A DNA stretch of 64,000 bases from Zygosaccharomyces rouxii (GCF_000026365.1 NC_012996.1:496001-560000); one strand, 5' to 3'. Positions 50,927-60,491 are shown, counted from the stretch's first letter. Made by a program: numbers and translations. The notes: generated from the sequence alone by a model not told the origin.

Positions 50927-51832
50927 TCATTCCCAATCGTCGTCGTCATCGTCGTCATTTTCATTGGCATTTGCTCCCACTTTACCAGTCTTGGATTCTT
51001 CATTGCTAGTTTGCTTTTCCTTTTTAATATTATCGTTGTCAGCAGTATCTTCTTTCTTAATTATGACAGGTTCCTCGTCTTGCTTATCATTATCGTCTTC
51101 CTCTTCATCCCATGCAATTTCTTCTTCCTTATTAGTTTCCTTACTCTCTAGGATTTTCCTTCTAGTGGTCTCCATTTCTAGGATTCTCTGTTTTTGAGTA
51201 AAGTAGATATTCCAGAAATCCTTGTAAGATATTTCTTGAGGAACGATTCCATTCATTAGATTAGCTAAATCCATATCTTTTTCCAAAATTTGAGAAATTT
51301 CTTGGGTCTTGGAATCTGCATCAAAATCCTCAGGTAGTGAAAGCTTGTTATTCAAATATAGTGATTCATCTGTGGAAAGTGTTTTCAATTCAGTCTCAGT
51401 TCTATTACCACCAACAACAGTTTTAGAACTTTCCTTATCAGTTCCCTTATCCATATCCTCACCTCTTTCTTCACCTAATTGAACGATTTGTTCAAATTTG
51501 TTGCCCAGATTATTGGTCACATTGGACCAAAAACCTGGATTAGAAACCTTCGTCCAATAACCCTGAGCAAACTTTTCCACATTTTGTAAATTTGAATCCA
51601 ATTGACCTAAATAACGTTGTGTCTTTTCTGACACTGCAGGATCCAAAGGTAAATTGAGCTTCACGCCATCTTCGGCTTCAGCGACAAAACCTTTAAAAGC
51701 CTTGGCAGTTTCGTCATACCTTTTACTAACTTCATCCTCTAACTTGTTGAAAACTTTCTCTGTCTTCTCATCATGATCTTCCGTCTTATGGGGATCATTT
51801 GCTAATGCTTGTTCTTCATAGAAAAACTCCAT
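50927..51832 (-). CDS. DOS2: Dos2, BSD-domain protein
   Basis: The 301-residue acidic protein (S. cerevisiae Dos2 is 310) carries a BSD domain around 160-220, with the expected LPEDFDADSKTQEISQILEKDMDLANLMNGIVPQEISYKDFW-type helices and the Phe-Trp pair (YKDFWNIYF). The C-terminus is a long acidic run finishing in consecutive Asp residues. Its function is poorly defined; it was linked to single-copy plasmid stability, and BSD proteins often work with transcription or chromatin factors. It is tail to tail with DOA4 and divergent from OCA6. Confidence 0.9.
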   Translation of the reverse strand: MEFFYEEQALANDPHKTEDHDEKTEKVFNKLEDEVSKRYDETAKAFKGFVAEAEDGVKLNLPLDPAVSEKTQRYLGQLDSNLQNVEKFAQGYWTKVSNPGFWSNVTNNLGNKFEQIVQLGEERGEDMDKGTDKESSKTVVGGNRTETELKTLSTDESLYLNNKLSLPEDFDADSKTQEISQILEKDMDLANLMNGIVPQEISYKDFWNIYFTQKQRILEMETTRRKILESKETNKEEEIAWDEEEDDNDKQDEEPVIIKKEDTADNDNIKKEKQTSNEESKTGKVGANANENDDDDDDDWE

Positions 51833-52047
51833 TTCCTACAGATTGATTGATTGATTTAATCTTTTTGAGGTTTGACTACCCTTATAAGTAGTTCTTGTAT
51901 AAATGTGTTGATTTGAGTTTGTTTGAAGGTTTGTTTAAAGGTTCATTTCTGTAACTGACATGGATTTACTTTACTTGAGCTTTCAACGGACTTTAACCCA
52001 TCACCAAAATAAAGGATTAGAGAGATAAAAAATAAGGGCACCATTGA

Positions 52048-52059
52048 ATGACTGGATGA
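52048..52059 (+). promoter_or_regulatory. Three-codon upstream ORF overlapping the OCA6 start
   Basis: ATG-ACT-GGA-TGA encodes Met-Thr-Gly and its stop codon overlaps the OCA6 ATG in the tetranucleotide ATGA (52,056-52,059). If the mRNA leader includes it, ribosomes would terminate exactly on the true start, a layout compatible with termination-coupled re-initiation or with dampened translation. Confidence 0.4.
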
Positions 52060-52727
52060 CGTCGTTAGTAGCACCATTACAGTTTAACATAGTACAGTTT
52101 GACTTTTACAGGGGGTCCTACCCTAGAGAAATCAATCTGCCGTTCCTCAAGAATCTCAGGTTGAAATATATACTCTCACTTACGCCTGAACCGTTGACTA
52201 ATGATCCAGTAATGGCAAAATTCTGTGATGAGAATGGAATTGAGAATATCCACATTCAATGTTGTAAGAAGAAAGAGAATAAAGATAAGGATAAGGATAA
52301 GGATAAAAGTACACCCAAAGTTAAAAAGAAGAAGAAACCTGTTCCAATCGAATACTCAGTTGTTATAGAATGCGTTAAGTTTCTCATTGACAGGCGACAT
52401 TATCCATGTTATATGCATTGTACTAACGGTGAATTAGTTACATCCCTGGTAGTGGCCTGTCTAAGGAAATTCTCATATTGGAGTACGGTTTCAATTTTAA
52501 ATGAATTTCTAGCCTATAATTCGAGCATTAATATACATGAACGTAACTTTATCGAACAATTCCATTCAGAAATTGAGATTGATAACTTAAACCTAAAAGA
52601 TAAAGTACCATGGATTAGTTTACAACATGTCGGATGGAATAAGGAAGATAAAGTACAGAATGCTGAAATTACAAGAATTAATAGCGTTCCTGGTATGTTA
52701 CCCAAATTAAAATTTCATAGTCTTTAA
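52056..52727 (+). CDS. OCA6: Oca6, atypical tyrosine-phosphatase-like protein
   Basis: From ATG 52056 the product is 223 residues (S. cerevisiae Oca6 is 224) and starts MTSLVAPLQFNIVQFDFYRGSYPREINLPFL, in step with the homologue. It has the Siw14/Oca dual-specificity phosphatase fold. The loop equivalent to the active site reads CYMHCTNGELVTS (about 120-132), with the HCxxGxxxT pattern lacking the usual Arg, so it is probably catalytically altered like other Oca subunits. An insert of alternating Asp-Lys (DKDKDKDKDK, from a GATAAG hexamer array at 52,275-52,304) is lineage-specific. Oca proteins form a complex tied to inositol pyrophosphate metabolism. It converges on DDI1 with a 30-bp gap. 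Confidence 0.92.
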   Translation: MTSLVAPLQFNIVQFDFYRGSYPREINLPFLKNLRLKYILSLTPEPLTNDPVMAKFCDENGIENIHIQCCKKKENKDKDKDKDKSTPKVKKKKKPVPIEYSVVIECVKFLIDRRHYPCYMHCTNGELVTSLVVACLRKFSYWSTVSILNEFLAYNSSINIHERNFIEQFHSEIEIDNLNLKDKVPWISLQHVGWNKEDKVQNAEITRINSVPGMLPKLKFHSL

Positions 52728-52757
52728 TTTTCTCCTTTTGTCTATCACTATTACTAT

Positions 52758-54014
52758 TTAGCCAAAGAGAAGGGAGGCTGCTAATTCTGCATTACCGTCC
52801 GTTTGATCCAAAGCATTAATCGCCTCAGATCTCGAAAACCCTAAATCTGTCAACTGTTTGATGTTACTCTCGTCATGGGATTTTGGTCGGTTCGCCCTTG
52901 CAGCTGATGGTCTTGGCGCAGCTGGCGTAGGCGCTGATCCACCAGGTGTAGCCCCCAGTGTTTGACCCGGGCCCTGTTCTGTTTTCTGTTGGTGTGCCTC
53001 TGGAGCTTGAGCTGTAAATGCCTTTGGTATCTCTGACTCACCAAGAAATCTAGTCTCGACACCCGCAATTTTCAACGAATCCTTACCCAAATCGATTAAT
53101 GCTTGATGTCTTTTTAACATGTCTAATCCAAGCAAAAGATCAACTTCAGTGTCCAACACAGTGAAACTGCAGGGAATAAATTGAGTTTCAATTCTGACTT
53201 GAGCTTGATGAATTCTACCGATAATTTTACCTGTTCCTACACCACGAGCTTCACCAACAAATCTTCTATCGATTAATCTGGCCAATCCGGTTCTTTCGGC
53301 TAATTTAGTTGACATAATCGTTGCTTGAGCCCCTGTATCGACAAATGCCTTCACAGGGTGACCGTTAATTTCTAAATGTATGAACAACATGTGTACAGTA
53401 GTGAACATTTCAGGTGTATATTCTAATGCATTTCGCATTTGTTCATCAATTTCCTGTTGATTTATCAATTCTGCGATCTTTTGTTGGTTTGAAGGGTCAT
53501 CAGGATCGTTCATCAGTCTTGCATATTCCTCCTGAGGAATGCCAAATGGATTTTGTGGACCTGAATCAGCACCGAATCCATATCTCCTCTGTAAAATCAG
53601 AGGCCCCAGTCTTTGTCTGAATAGTTGTTCATCTTCAATCATTCTATCTATCTCAGGAATCTGCCACGACAACTGTTGTCTCAATGGTTGGTTACGAAGC
53701 AACTCCTGTCTAAACTGTTCCACAAAGGCATCGTCACTCATAGAATCTGCATTAGTGGCACCTGCACCAGCTGCAGAAGCTGTCACCTTGTTCCTTATAA
53801 GCAAAAGTTCGTTGTCACCCATCCCAATAGCAGTTAAAGACTTAGTATCGTTAGGATCCAGTAAAGTTACACTGTGGTAAAGATCATGTTTTGAACGGTC
53901 AAAACCACACTCTAGTTCAATCAAGGCCACTAAATCTGGTAGTGTCATATCATCACTAACTTCTAATGGTCCGTAGACTTCTTCATTAGTTTCATTCGAT
54001 ATCGTTAAATTCAT
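52758..54014 (-). CDS. DDI1: Ddi1, ubiquitin shuttle/aspartic protease
   Basis: From ATG 54014 the product is 418 residues (S. cerevisiae 428) and begins MNLTISNETNEEVYG like the homologue's MDLTISNEL. The parts are a ubiquitin-like domain (1-75), a helical domain (to about 180), a retroviral-type aspartic protease domain with active site FVDTGAQATIMS near 225 and LLLGLDMLKRHQ near 290, and a C-terminal UBA domain (about 380-418, IKQLTDLGFSRSEAINALDQTDGNAELAASLLF). Ddi1 handles long ubiquitin chains and DNA-protein crosslink repair alongside Wss1. It is divergent from MAG1 with only 117 bp between the start codons. Confidence 0.95.
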   Translation of the reverse strand: MNLTISNETNEEVYGPLEVSDDMTLPDLVALIELECGFDRSKHDLYHSVTLLDPNDTKSLTAIGMGDNELLLIRNKVTASAAGAGATNADSMSDDAFVEQFRQELLRNQPLRQQLSWQIPEIDRMIEDEQLFRQRLGPLILQRRYGFGADSGPQNPFGIPQEEYARLMNDPDDPSNQQKIAELINQQEIDEQMRNALEYTPEMFTTVHMLFIHLEINGHPVKAFVDTGAQATIMSTKLAERTGLARLIDRRFVGEARGVGTGKIIGRIHQAQVRIETQFIPCSFTVLDTEVDLLLGLDMLKRHQALIDLGKDSLKIAGVETRFLGESEIPKAFTAQAPEAHQQKTEQGPGQTLGATPGGSAPTPAAPRPSAARANRPKSHDESNIKQLTDLGFSRSEAINALDQTDGNAELAASLLFG

Positions 54015-54131
54015 ATTTGCCACTTCACTTTGTACCTGGGTGTGTGTTAAAGGTTTGTTCTTGATATTAAAACTAGAGTTCTTCTTATGTAGGCAACATA
54101 AATAGTGACATTACTAAGGAAAGTGGCGTTA
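54015..54131. promoter_or_regulatory. Compact DDI1/MAG1 bidirectional promoter with mirrored AGTGGC motifs
   Basis: Only 117 bp separate the two ATGs. Each gene has AGTGGC just before its start: on the minus strand AGTGGCAAA (54,016-54,024), 1 base before the DDI1 ATG, and on the plus strand AGTGGCGTT (54,122-54,130), 1 base before the MAG1 ATG. These are one base from the proteasome-associated control element core GGTGGCAAA/GGTGGCGA used by Rpn4. In S. cerevisiae DDI1 and MAG1 are co-induced by DNA damage from a shared promoter. Confidence 0.5.
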
Positions 54132-55004
54132 ATGAAGAGACCCTTGGAAACAGATGGATATGATGAGAATGATGATGAAAAGGAAATTAGCGGTGGTATA
54201 GTTGCTAGTGTTATACCTGATGAGTTTTTAGAGAAGCATTCATCAGAGTTCCATAAGGCTTGTAGGCACATTATGAGGATTGATAAATCTTTGGTAGAAA
54301 TAATACTAAAAGGTGATTTCCCACTATTTTTGAAAGATAAACGTGAAGTGGATTTCCAGTTTTACTATGATAAGTTGGCGAGTGCTATTATTTCTCAACA
54401 GATCAGCGGTATAGCTGCCAAGAGTATTAAAAAAAGGCTAATAGACTACTTTGGTGGTAAGTTCCCGGCGTTTGGAGAGTTACATGATGAGTTAGTTGAT
54501 CCTATCAAGAGGCAAAAGGTACAAGCTTGTGGATTTAGTGCTAGGAAAATGGAATACCTCGAATCATTGACGAACTATTTTTGTGAGAAGGAGAATTCAA
54601 TTAAAGATTTATTTGCCAATGGTACAGATGATGAGATCGTGGAACAATTGACTAAAAATATTAAGGGGATTGGACCTTGGAGCTCAAAGATGTTTTTACT
54701 TACAGGTTTATCTAGAATGGATGTCTTTGCTCCGGATGATTTGGGAATTGCAAGAGGATTTTCCAAATATCTATCAGATAAACCACTGTTGGTGGAAGAA
54801 CTTAAGAGAAACAGGGTTGCTGCTAAACGTAGTAAAATTAAACACAAGAAATTAAACTGGGTTATTTATGATGATGATCTGATGGAGAAATTTGCCGCCC
54901 AATTTTCACCATATAGGTCGGTTCTAATGTTCATACTTTGGAGAATGGCAGCTACAAATGTGGAAGCTATGGCCAATAATGAAAAGGAGTTTGTCAGCAA
55001 CTAA
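54132..55004 (+). CDS. MAG1: Mag1, 3-methyladenine DNA glycosylase
   Basis: From ATG 54132 the product is 290 residues (S. cerevisiae 296); the nine upstream codons begin with GTG. It is a helix-hairpin-helix DNA glycosylase of the AlkA class. The DNA-binding hairpin IKGIGPWSSKMFLL is near 175-190, followed by RMDVFAPDDLGIARG (about 195-209), which holds the catalytic Asp. AIISQQISGIAAKSIKKRL near 87-105 forms the preceding helices. It removes alkylated purines to start base excision repair in the nucleus. DDI1-MAG1-COX15 corresponds to YER143W-YER141W. It converges on COX15. Confidence 0.95.
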   Translation: MKRPLETDGYDENDDEKEISGGIVASVIPDEFLEKHSSEFHKACRHIMRIDKSLVEIILKGDFPLFLKDKREVDFQFYYDKLASAIISQQISGIAAKSIKKRLIDYFGGKFPAFGELHDELVDPIKRQKVQACGFSARKMEYLESLTNYFCEKENSIKDLFANGTDDEIVEQLTKNIKGIGPWSSKMFLLTGLSRMDVFAPDDLGIARGFSKYLSDKPLLVEELKRNRVAAKRSKIKHKKLNWVIYDDDLMEKFAAQFSPYRSVLMFILWRMAATNVEAMANNEKEFVSN

Positions 55005-55124
55005 AATTGTATAATTGGATAAATAAAGAAATAAATAGTTGTTTTTTTTTAGGTTAATCACAGGTAGGGACTAGCACTGGTAATATTTACATGAGATTGA
55101 AAGAAAAAAAAATACCAATGTTTT

Positions 55125-56594
55125 TCACTTCAATTTTGGTTGCTTAGCAGCTTCAGCTAAAATTTTACTGCCGCCCTTCCTCAACTCTTGCATGTGTAAA
55201 CCGTTGATGAGAAGTTTCATTGGGATTCTTGGCTTTCTTAGTTGAGCTGCAAGCAGGATGGCACTTGTAAAGACCGCTAATGCACCCGCTTGATGGGCAG
55301 ATGCAAGAGGGATAGGAACTAACCAAAGTAAAGTGGTGATACCAAGTCCAACTTGTAAGGTAACTAAACCCATCATTGCCTTCAGAGTACGATCGGCGGC
55401 CTTAGGAACTATATGCTTCTTCTTAACACCGTACATGTGTAAGGCAAATACTGCGCCAAAAGTAGCTATACCAAACAGTCTGTGGTTCAGTTGGACTGTA
55501 GTTGGATTTTCCAAAAGGTTTCTCCACCATAAATCACTCTTATCTTCTTTATGGGCGAAATTAGCATCCATCAGTTCACGTTTAGGCGGTATCCAGTTCT
55601 CGCCCATCTTGGGGAAAGTGTTGTAGATCCATCCAGCATCTAAACCGGCAACCAGAGCACCAGACATCGTTGTACAGAATGTCAAAGCTAAAATACCAAG
55701 AGACATTCTTCTCAAGGGACGTAGTAATGGATTATCAAGAGTCTTAAACGTTTCAAGAGCCTTCGCAGGATCTTTAACGAAATTCTTTTCTCTTAAAACT
55801 TCCAATCCAGTCCAAATCATACCCAAATACAATAAAAATGCACATCCTAGGTGTGTTGCCAATCTATAAGGTGACACTGTAGGTTTAGATTTTCTCTCGT
55901 CCAAATCATCCTGATCTAAACCAGATTTAACCATCCACCAGCCAATAAATCCTTGGAATCCAAGCAAGAATGCCAATCCAAATAATCTTCTGTTGACTCT
56001 TGCTGACGTCTTTCTAGCTAGCGCAAAATACGCTGCTGGTAATACGAATACAGCACCAATAGCACGACCCCATAATCTGTGAATCCATTCCATAAAGAAG
56101 ATGAATTTGAATTCGTCTAGGTCAATGGAAGAATTGATCTGTTTAAACTCTGGCGATTCCTTATATTTAGCAAACTCTTCTTCCCATTCCTCTTGGCTCA
56201 TTGGGGGTAACGTACCAGTTACAGGCCTCCACTCAGTAATACTCAATCCAGATTCTGTCAACCTCGTTAAACCACCTAAAACGACGATACCAAATACCAA
56301 TCCAGAAGTACCTATCAGCCAATAACCAACCCATTTTGAAGAATTGATCAACCTTTTGGGAGGTTGAATCGATGACGGAATAGCCTCTTGGGAAGCGGTA
56401 CTACTATTCAATGGACGAGTAGAAGAAAAGAATCCTCTGCTGAATCCATTAGAATCTAACTTAATAGCATTGAAGTTAGAATAAGATCTCAAACTCGACC
56501 AATTTCTACTGAAATTGAACCTACTATTTGCTAAAAGAGGCCTACAGCTAGGGAACTTGGGCCCAATGCGACCTAAAACACTCCTCAAAAGCAT
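55125..56594 (-). CDS. COX15: Cox15, heme A synthase
   Basis: The 489-residue protein is the length of S. cerevisiae Cox15 (486). The first 70 residues are Arg/Ser-rich and fit a mitochondrial presequence. Eight transmembrane segments follow (from WVGYWLIGTSGLVFGIVVLGGLTRLTESGLS). Conserved heme-ligand histidines are visible in MEWIHRLWGR, RLATHLGCAF, VQLNHRLFGI and LASAHQAGAL. The loop EWRPVTGTLPPMSQEEWEEEF is a family hallmark. Cox15 oxidises the C8 methyl of heme O to make heme A in the inner membrane for cytochrome oxidase. It is on the same strand as EMP65. Confidence 0.95.
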   Translation of the reverse strand: MLLRSVLGRIGPKFPSCRPLLANSRFNFSRNWSSLRSYSNFNAIKLDSNGFSRGFFSSTRPLNSSTASQEAIPSSIQPPKRLINSSKWVGYWLIGTSGLVFGIVVLGGLTRLTESGLSITEWRPVTGTLPPMSQEEWEEEFAKYKESPEFKQINSSIDLDEFKFIFFMEWIHRLWGRAIGAVFVLPAAYFALARKTSARVNRRLFGLAFLLGFQGFIGWWMVKSGLDQDDLDERKSKPTVSPYRLATHLGCAFLLYLGMIWTGLEVLREKNFVKDPAKALETFKTLDNPLLRPLRRMSLGILALTFCTTMSGALVAGLDAGWIYNTFPKMGENWIPPKRELMDANFAHKEDKSDLWWRNLLENPTTVQLNHRLFGIATFGAVFALHMYGVKKKHIVPKAADRTLKAMMGLVTLQVGLGITTLLWLVPIPLASAHQAGALAVFTSAILLAAQLRKPRIPMKLLINGLHMQELRKGGSKILAEAAKQPKLK

Positions 56595-56836
56595 CGATCA
56601 ACGACCTAGTCAGCTATAAGGAGGTTGTATTAGACGTTGTACTGCTCGAGATGATATGATCTTCGTATATATAAATTAAAGTAGTACATGATCACCTGAG
56701 GGCCGAAGGATTTATCGGCGACCGGGTAAACTCGAAAGTCGTTTAAACCAAATGGCATAAATATTATTAGTATATTTTTATTATGCATCCTCATAACTAC
56801 TATGGTATTGTTACAAATTTCTCGTTTAATTTATCT

Positions 56837-58471
56837 TCACCAGATCTGCTTGGAGACCATCTTATAGCGTGCAACGTTCTCTAGCGAACGCGGGTTCTTA
56901 CTGTTCTTGTGCTGTCGTAGATCGTTGGGACCCGGCGGTATATCGTTCGAAAAATCATTTTGAGAGCTTGCCCCTGAGAGTTCTACATTTTTACCATTAC
57001 AAATATTCTCATCGGCGCTTGGTGAGTCTGGTTCCACGTTGAAGTCACGTATGTGGATAATTGATCTTGATTTATTGTCGACTCTACCTAAACCATCTGA
57101 AAGAAATCCCGGAACGTACTCATTTTCAGTTACTGCAGTGTTCAATTGCCTACCATCAAGAATGAATTGTCCCCATTTGATTAGTAGCATGTGTAACCCA
57201 ATCTTGAAAACCACAAGTATTGCAAATCCAATGGCCAAGGTAGAAGTTGCCATTATGCAGCGTAGAGGGCTTGAAAAGTTCAATGCTTGAGTAAATGATG
57301 GCCTTATCATTACCACAAATGATACCACAAGTGCTGGAATTGGTAGTCCCAAACGATCTCTAAATTTTAGTAAAGACGTGGAATGGTCTTTGCATACAAT
57401 GAGCAAAAACTTGTCGTAGATCTTGGGGCGTATGCGGTTGAACTTGGTAATGTATGCATGTTTAACCCAATCGACCACTAATTCACTACCAATCACATTA
57501 ACCATGGGACCACAGAGGATTCCCGTGATGACAGAAGAAGTGGAATGAAGCGTCCAAGAATTCGGTATGATGCTTGATTGTGATTTGGATTTAGCTATCA
57601 TATTTCTGATGGCTATGACCAATAGCAGAAGCACCAATTGGTATCTTTCCACAACGTCTGCTATGGAAATTTGGAACAAGCCTTCTTTATCGATTCTTTT
57701 GAAAAGTGAAGCTTTAATCTCCGCAAATTGCATCGATAGTAGTAGCGTCAAAAGAGCATTGGAGTATGAATTGACTGCAACATTTAATGCCACTATTTGA
57801 TAAACCATCACATATCCATGGGATATTAGATAAACCAAACATAGTACTTGCATAAGTAGGCGCTTTGATAACACCCTTTGAGAGTTCTTTCTTGAAAACA
57901 GTACAGAGAAAAGACTTTGACCCATGCTGGCTAGCATTTTGTTAGCCATCTCCAAAACGCTGAATAACATGTATAATTTTACACTACTTTGACGTTTAAT
58001 CCTATGGTAAGCTTTTGAAGTATCCAGGCTGTTGAGAACAAATGCTGCGATTAGTATCAAACATACCATACACCTGTCATTGTACATCTCCGAAGACCTA
58101 CGATTCTTACCCCTCCAGTACTTGGCTATAAATCCAGTAGCAACTCTTAAAGGTGTGATCGTGAAATAGTGCAGGAAACAATCTGAACATGCCAGCAGTG
58201 TCCAAATCATAAACTTTTCCAAAGATGGTGGGATTCTGACCATATTTAGTAGTTGTTCCAATTCATAATCATCTTCTAAATCACCCGCTCTTTGATCGTC
58301 ATCACCTCCATTCTCTTCGACAGCATGTACCACTTCCCTGTAAATATGAGTTTGTAGACTTAAATAACGGTCAAGCGCCCTCGATCTAGTAGTAATTATG
58401 GGTGGTGGCTTATTAGCAGCTTCTGAACGTTTATTTGTGCCAGAATCTTGACGGCCATGACGGCTATCCAT
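56837..58471 (-). CDS. EMP65: Emp65, ER membrane protein of the TAPT1 family
   Basis: The 544-residue protein (S. cerevisiae YER140W is 556) belongs to the TAPT1 family of multipass membrane proteins. A hydrophilic N-terminus (1-85) precedes the family segment LACSDCFLHYFTITPLRVATGFI near 93-115 and several further transmembrane segments (residues 130-440), with YMLFSVLEMANKMLASMGQ in a conserved loop. The C-terminus is hydrophilic. In S. cerevisiae Emp65 works with Slp1 to guard soluble ER proteins from degradation. It is divergent from RTR1, with about 170 bp between. Confidence 0.9.
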   Translation of the reverse strand: MDSRHGRQDSGTNKRSEAANKPPPIITTRSRALDRYLSLQTHIYREVVHAVEENGGDDDQRAGDLEDDYELEQLLNMVRIPPSLEKFMIWTLLACSDCFLHYFTITPLRVATGFIAKYWRGKNRRSSEMYNDRCMVCLILIAAFVLNSLDTSKAYHRIKRQSSVKLYMLFSVLEMANKMLASMGQSLFSVLFSRKNSQRVLSKRLLMQVLCLVYLISHGYVMVYQIVALNVAVNSYSNALLTLLLSMQFAEIKASLFKRIDKEGLFQISIADVVERYQLVLLLLVIAIRNMIAKSKSQSSIIPNSWTLHSTSSVITGILCGPMVNVIGSELVVDWVKHAYITKFNRIRPKIYDKFLLIVCKDHSTSLLKFRDRLGLPIPALVVSFVVMIRPSFTQALNFSSPLRCIMATSTLAIGFAILVVFKIGLHMLLIKWGQFILDGRQLNTAVTENEYVPGFLSDGLGRVDNKSRSIIHIRDFNVEPDSPSADENICNGKNVELSGASSQNDFSNDIPPGPNDLRQHKNSKNPRSLENVARYKMVSKQIW

Positions 58472-58641
58472 CCTTCTTGAACTGATTTCCCTTCGCTCTT
58501 CTGTAGATATAACAATGTTTACTTAAACTGAGGATCATCAATCGCTTTACAAGATGAGCTATAAAAGAAGCCCATTGACAAAAAGAAGTAAAAGTATAGT
58601 TTCGCTACTAGTATTTGGATGGATTACCATTGATATTGATT

Positions 58642-59331
58642 ATGACGACAGTTAAAAGTGTTCAAGAGGAAATTTTGAAACCGTTACAGAGGCATAAGCA
58701 GCTAACGGTTAAAGAAGCTGAAGAAATATCACTGGGACTAATAGATACTTTATGTGATTCTTACTGTCAAGATGAAGCTACGTTGCAGTATTTGTCGATG
58801 TTCTTTACACCACAGTTGTACCAGGACCTACTTGATGAGAGGAATTTGAACAAATGGTGTGGGTACCCCATGTGTAGCAGATCCCCTGAGAGGATAAGAG
58901 ATCCATTTGAGGTAGATGATAATACAAAAAGATTTCTTTGGGAGAATAATCCATATGCTTATCTTTCCATATACTGCTCTAAATTTCATTTTAGGTGTTC
59001 GCAGTTCTATCAAGTGCAATTATCAGATGAATCACTGTTCGCTAGAACAGGGATCCATTTGATTAATCAATCAAGCTCAGAATTGGAACGGTTGAATGAA
59101 AAGTACGGCGTGACTCTTTTCGAACAGTTGTTAAGGGAAAAGGCATCAGAAGATGATATGAAGTCGTTGGTTGCAGGGTTAAGAAGGTTAGGTATTAAAA
59201 ATGATAATGATAATGGGACAGAAAAAGGTGATGATCAGTTTGAAACTGACCTTTCCAAATGGTTATCAGATATAAAAATTGTAGAACATGAAGAACCAGA
59301 ACTTTTAGGAGATTTGGAAAAGGACGGTTAA
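58642..59331 (+). CDS. RTR1: Rtr1, RNA polymerase II CTD phosphatase
   Basis: From ATG 58642 the product is 229 residues (S. cerevisiae Rtr1 is 226). The RTR1-type zinc-binding domain has CGYPMCSRSPERIRDPF (about 74-90) and YCSKFHFRCSQFYQVQLSDESLFAR (about 112-136), giving the Cys-x4-Cys and Cys-x3-His ligands. It dephosphorylates the polymerase II C-terminal domain and shuttles between cytoplasm and nucleus. A lineage without the duplication has one gene for RTR1/RTR2 (YER139C/YDR066C), and the neighbours EMP65 (YER140W) and RRG1 (YDR065W) come from both regions. An upstream ATG at 58,619 opens a five-codon frame (MDYH-stop) ending 8 bp before the start. Confidence 0.94.
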   Translation: MTTVKSVQEEILKPLQRHKQLTVKEAEEISLGLIDTLCDSYCQDEATLQYLSMFFTPQLYQDLLDERNLNKWCGYPMCSRSPERIRDPFEVDDNTKRFLWENNPYAYLSIYCSKFHFRCSQFYQVQLSDESLFARTGIHLINQSSSELERLNEKYGVTLFEQLLREKASEDDMKSLVAGLRRLGIKNDNDNGTEKGDDQFETDLSKWLSDIKIVEHEEPELLGDLEKDG

Positions 59332-59375
59332 GTATTATGTGTTTTTGTTTTCGTCTTTTTGAATCGTATGTAGGC

Positions 59376-60491
59376 TTAGAACCGGTATTTGGTCAATGTT
59401 GAAAGCAAATCTCTGCCTGGGAAGAAGGGAACCACATAGGGAAGGTCGTTTTGTACCATCTGCTGGAATCTTTTTACTCTCCTCTGGTACATGGTTATAC
59501 TTTTATTTTCAAAATACAATGCTTGACCACCATTGAGCAAGACTCTATTCTTATAATTTCTGAAATATGCAGCCTTGTCCGCATTGATTTGATTTAATTT
59601 TTGGATTGAATAACCAATAGGTTCTAACCAATGTGCTAACTGTGGTGGACATTCGATTTTTTTCTTACCTATGCTTTGTGAATCAAGATATCTGTTCAAA
59701 TCAAATTGTGGAACGATCTTATTCTCAATCAGTTGTTCCCAATTGGCTTCCTGCTGTGCCCAATATGCATTCGATTTACATTGACGCAGATAATCCCACC
59801 GTTTATGACCTTCATTCTTCTCTCTTCGTATTAAAATGCCTAGAGTTTTTGATTGTCTCTTTTTCTTATTGAAGGCAGATCTAACAAACCATATCCTGTG
59901 TCCCATGGGAGTCGTATGGGTCAAGAAAACTTTGGGTGGACCTTCAACCAGTTTACCATGAATAGAATTTAGTCTAGCCATAGCTACTGTATGTAATGCC
60001 AATGGAAGGAGCAATTTAGTCTTGTATTCTTCAGGAATAAACCGCGGAAGATGATTTCGAGCCTGTTCTCTTTTTATGTAATTGTTTAAAATCAATTTTT
60101 CTCTAACAATTTGTGGATCTTGAAGGCCTTTGTCTTGTTTCAATTGATGGATATCTTGTAGGGCTTTTAGTATCCTTGAACTTCGAGTCGATGATTTCTT
60201 GGATTTGGATTTAGATTTGGATTTGGATACATCCGTTAAAAGATTCCAAACGGTCTTAACATCTCTTTGGATTAACAAATGGTTGAGTTCGTATAATTTC
60301 TGTAAATAGAAATGCACAGACCAACTTGATTTATCGTAACGATGCTTGACAATAGTTTGTCTAGTGATTTTTTTAATCCTGTTAATGAGATGCTGGGAGT
60401 GACAACATTGCTTAGAGTTTCTCAGAGTATGGCGATAAAGGTGCAGCACACATTGCCTATGTTCAGGTAAATGAATAAAGTTTTGAACCAT
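59376..60491 (-). CDS. RRG1: Rrg1, mitochondrial genome maintenance protein
   Basis: The 371-residue basic protein corresponds to S. cerevisiae Rrg1 (YDR065W, 365 aa), needed for vacuolar acidification and respiratory growth/mtDNA maintenance; its biochemical role is unclear. It has no recognisable catalytic motif. Conserved-looking stretches include PLALHTVAMARLNSIHGKL (about 168) and VFLTHTTPMGHRIWFVRSAFNKKKRQSKTLG (about 195-225). A Ser-Lys dipeptide array (SKSKSKSKSKKSS near 92-104, DNA 60,184-60,225) is a low-complexity insert. It is tail to tail with RTR1, 44 bp apart, and its ATG sits in the palindrome CCATGG. Confidence 0.9.
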   Translation of the reverse strand: MVQNFIHLPEHRQCVLHLYRHTLRNSKQCCHSQHLINRIKKITRQTIVKHRYDKSSWSVHFYLQKLYELNHLLIQRDVKTVWNLLTDVSKSKSKSKSKKSSTRSSRILKALQDIHQLKQDKGLQDPQIVREKLILNNYIKREQARNHLPRFIPEEYKTKLLLPLALHTVAMARLNSIHGKLVEGPPKVFLTHTTPMGHRIWFVRSAFNKKKRQSKTLGILIRREKNEGHKRWDYLRQCKSNAYWAQQEANWEQLIENKIVPQFDLNRYLDSQSIGKKKIECPPQLAHWLEPIGYSIQKLNQINADKAAYFRNYKNRVLLNGGQALYFENKSITMYQRRVKRFQQMVQNDLPYVVPFFPGRDLLSTLTKYRF

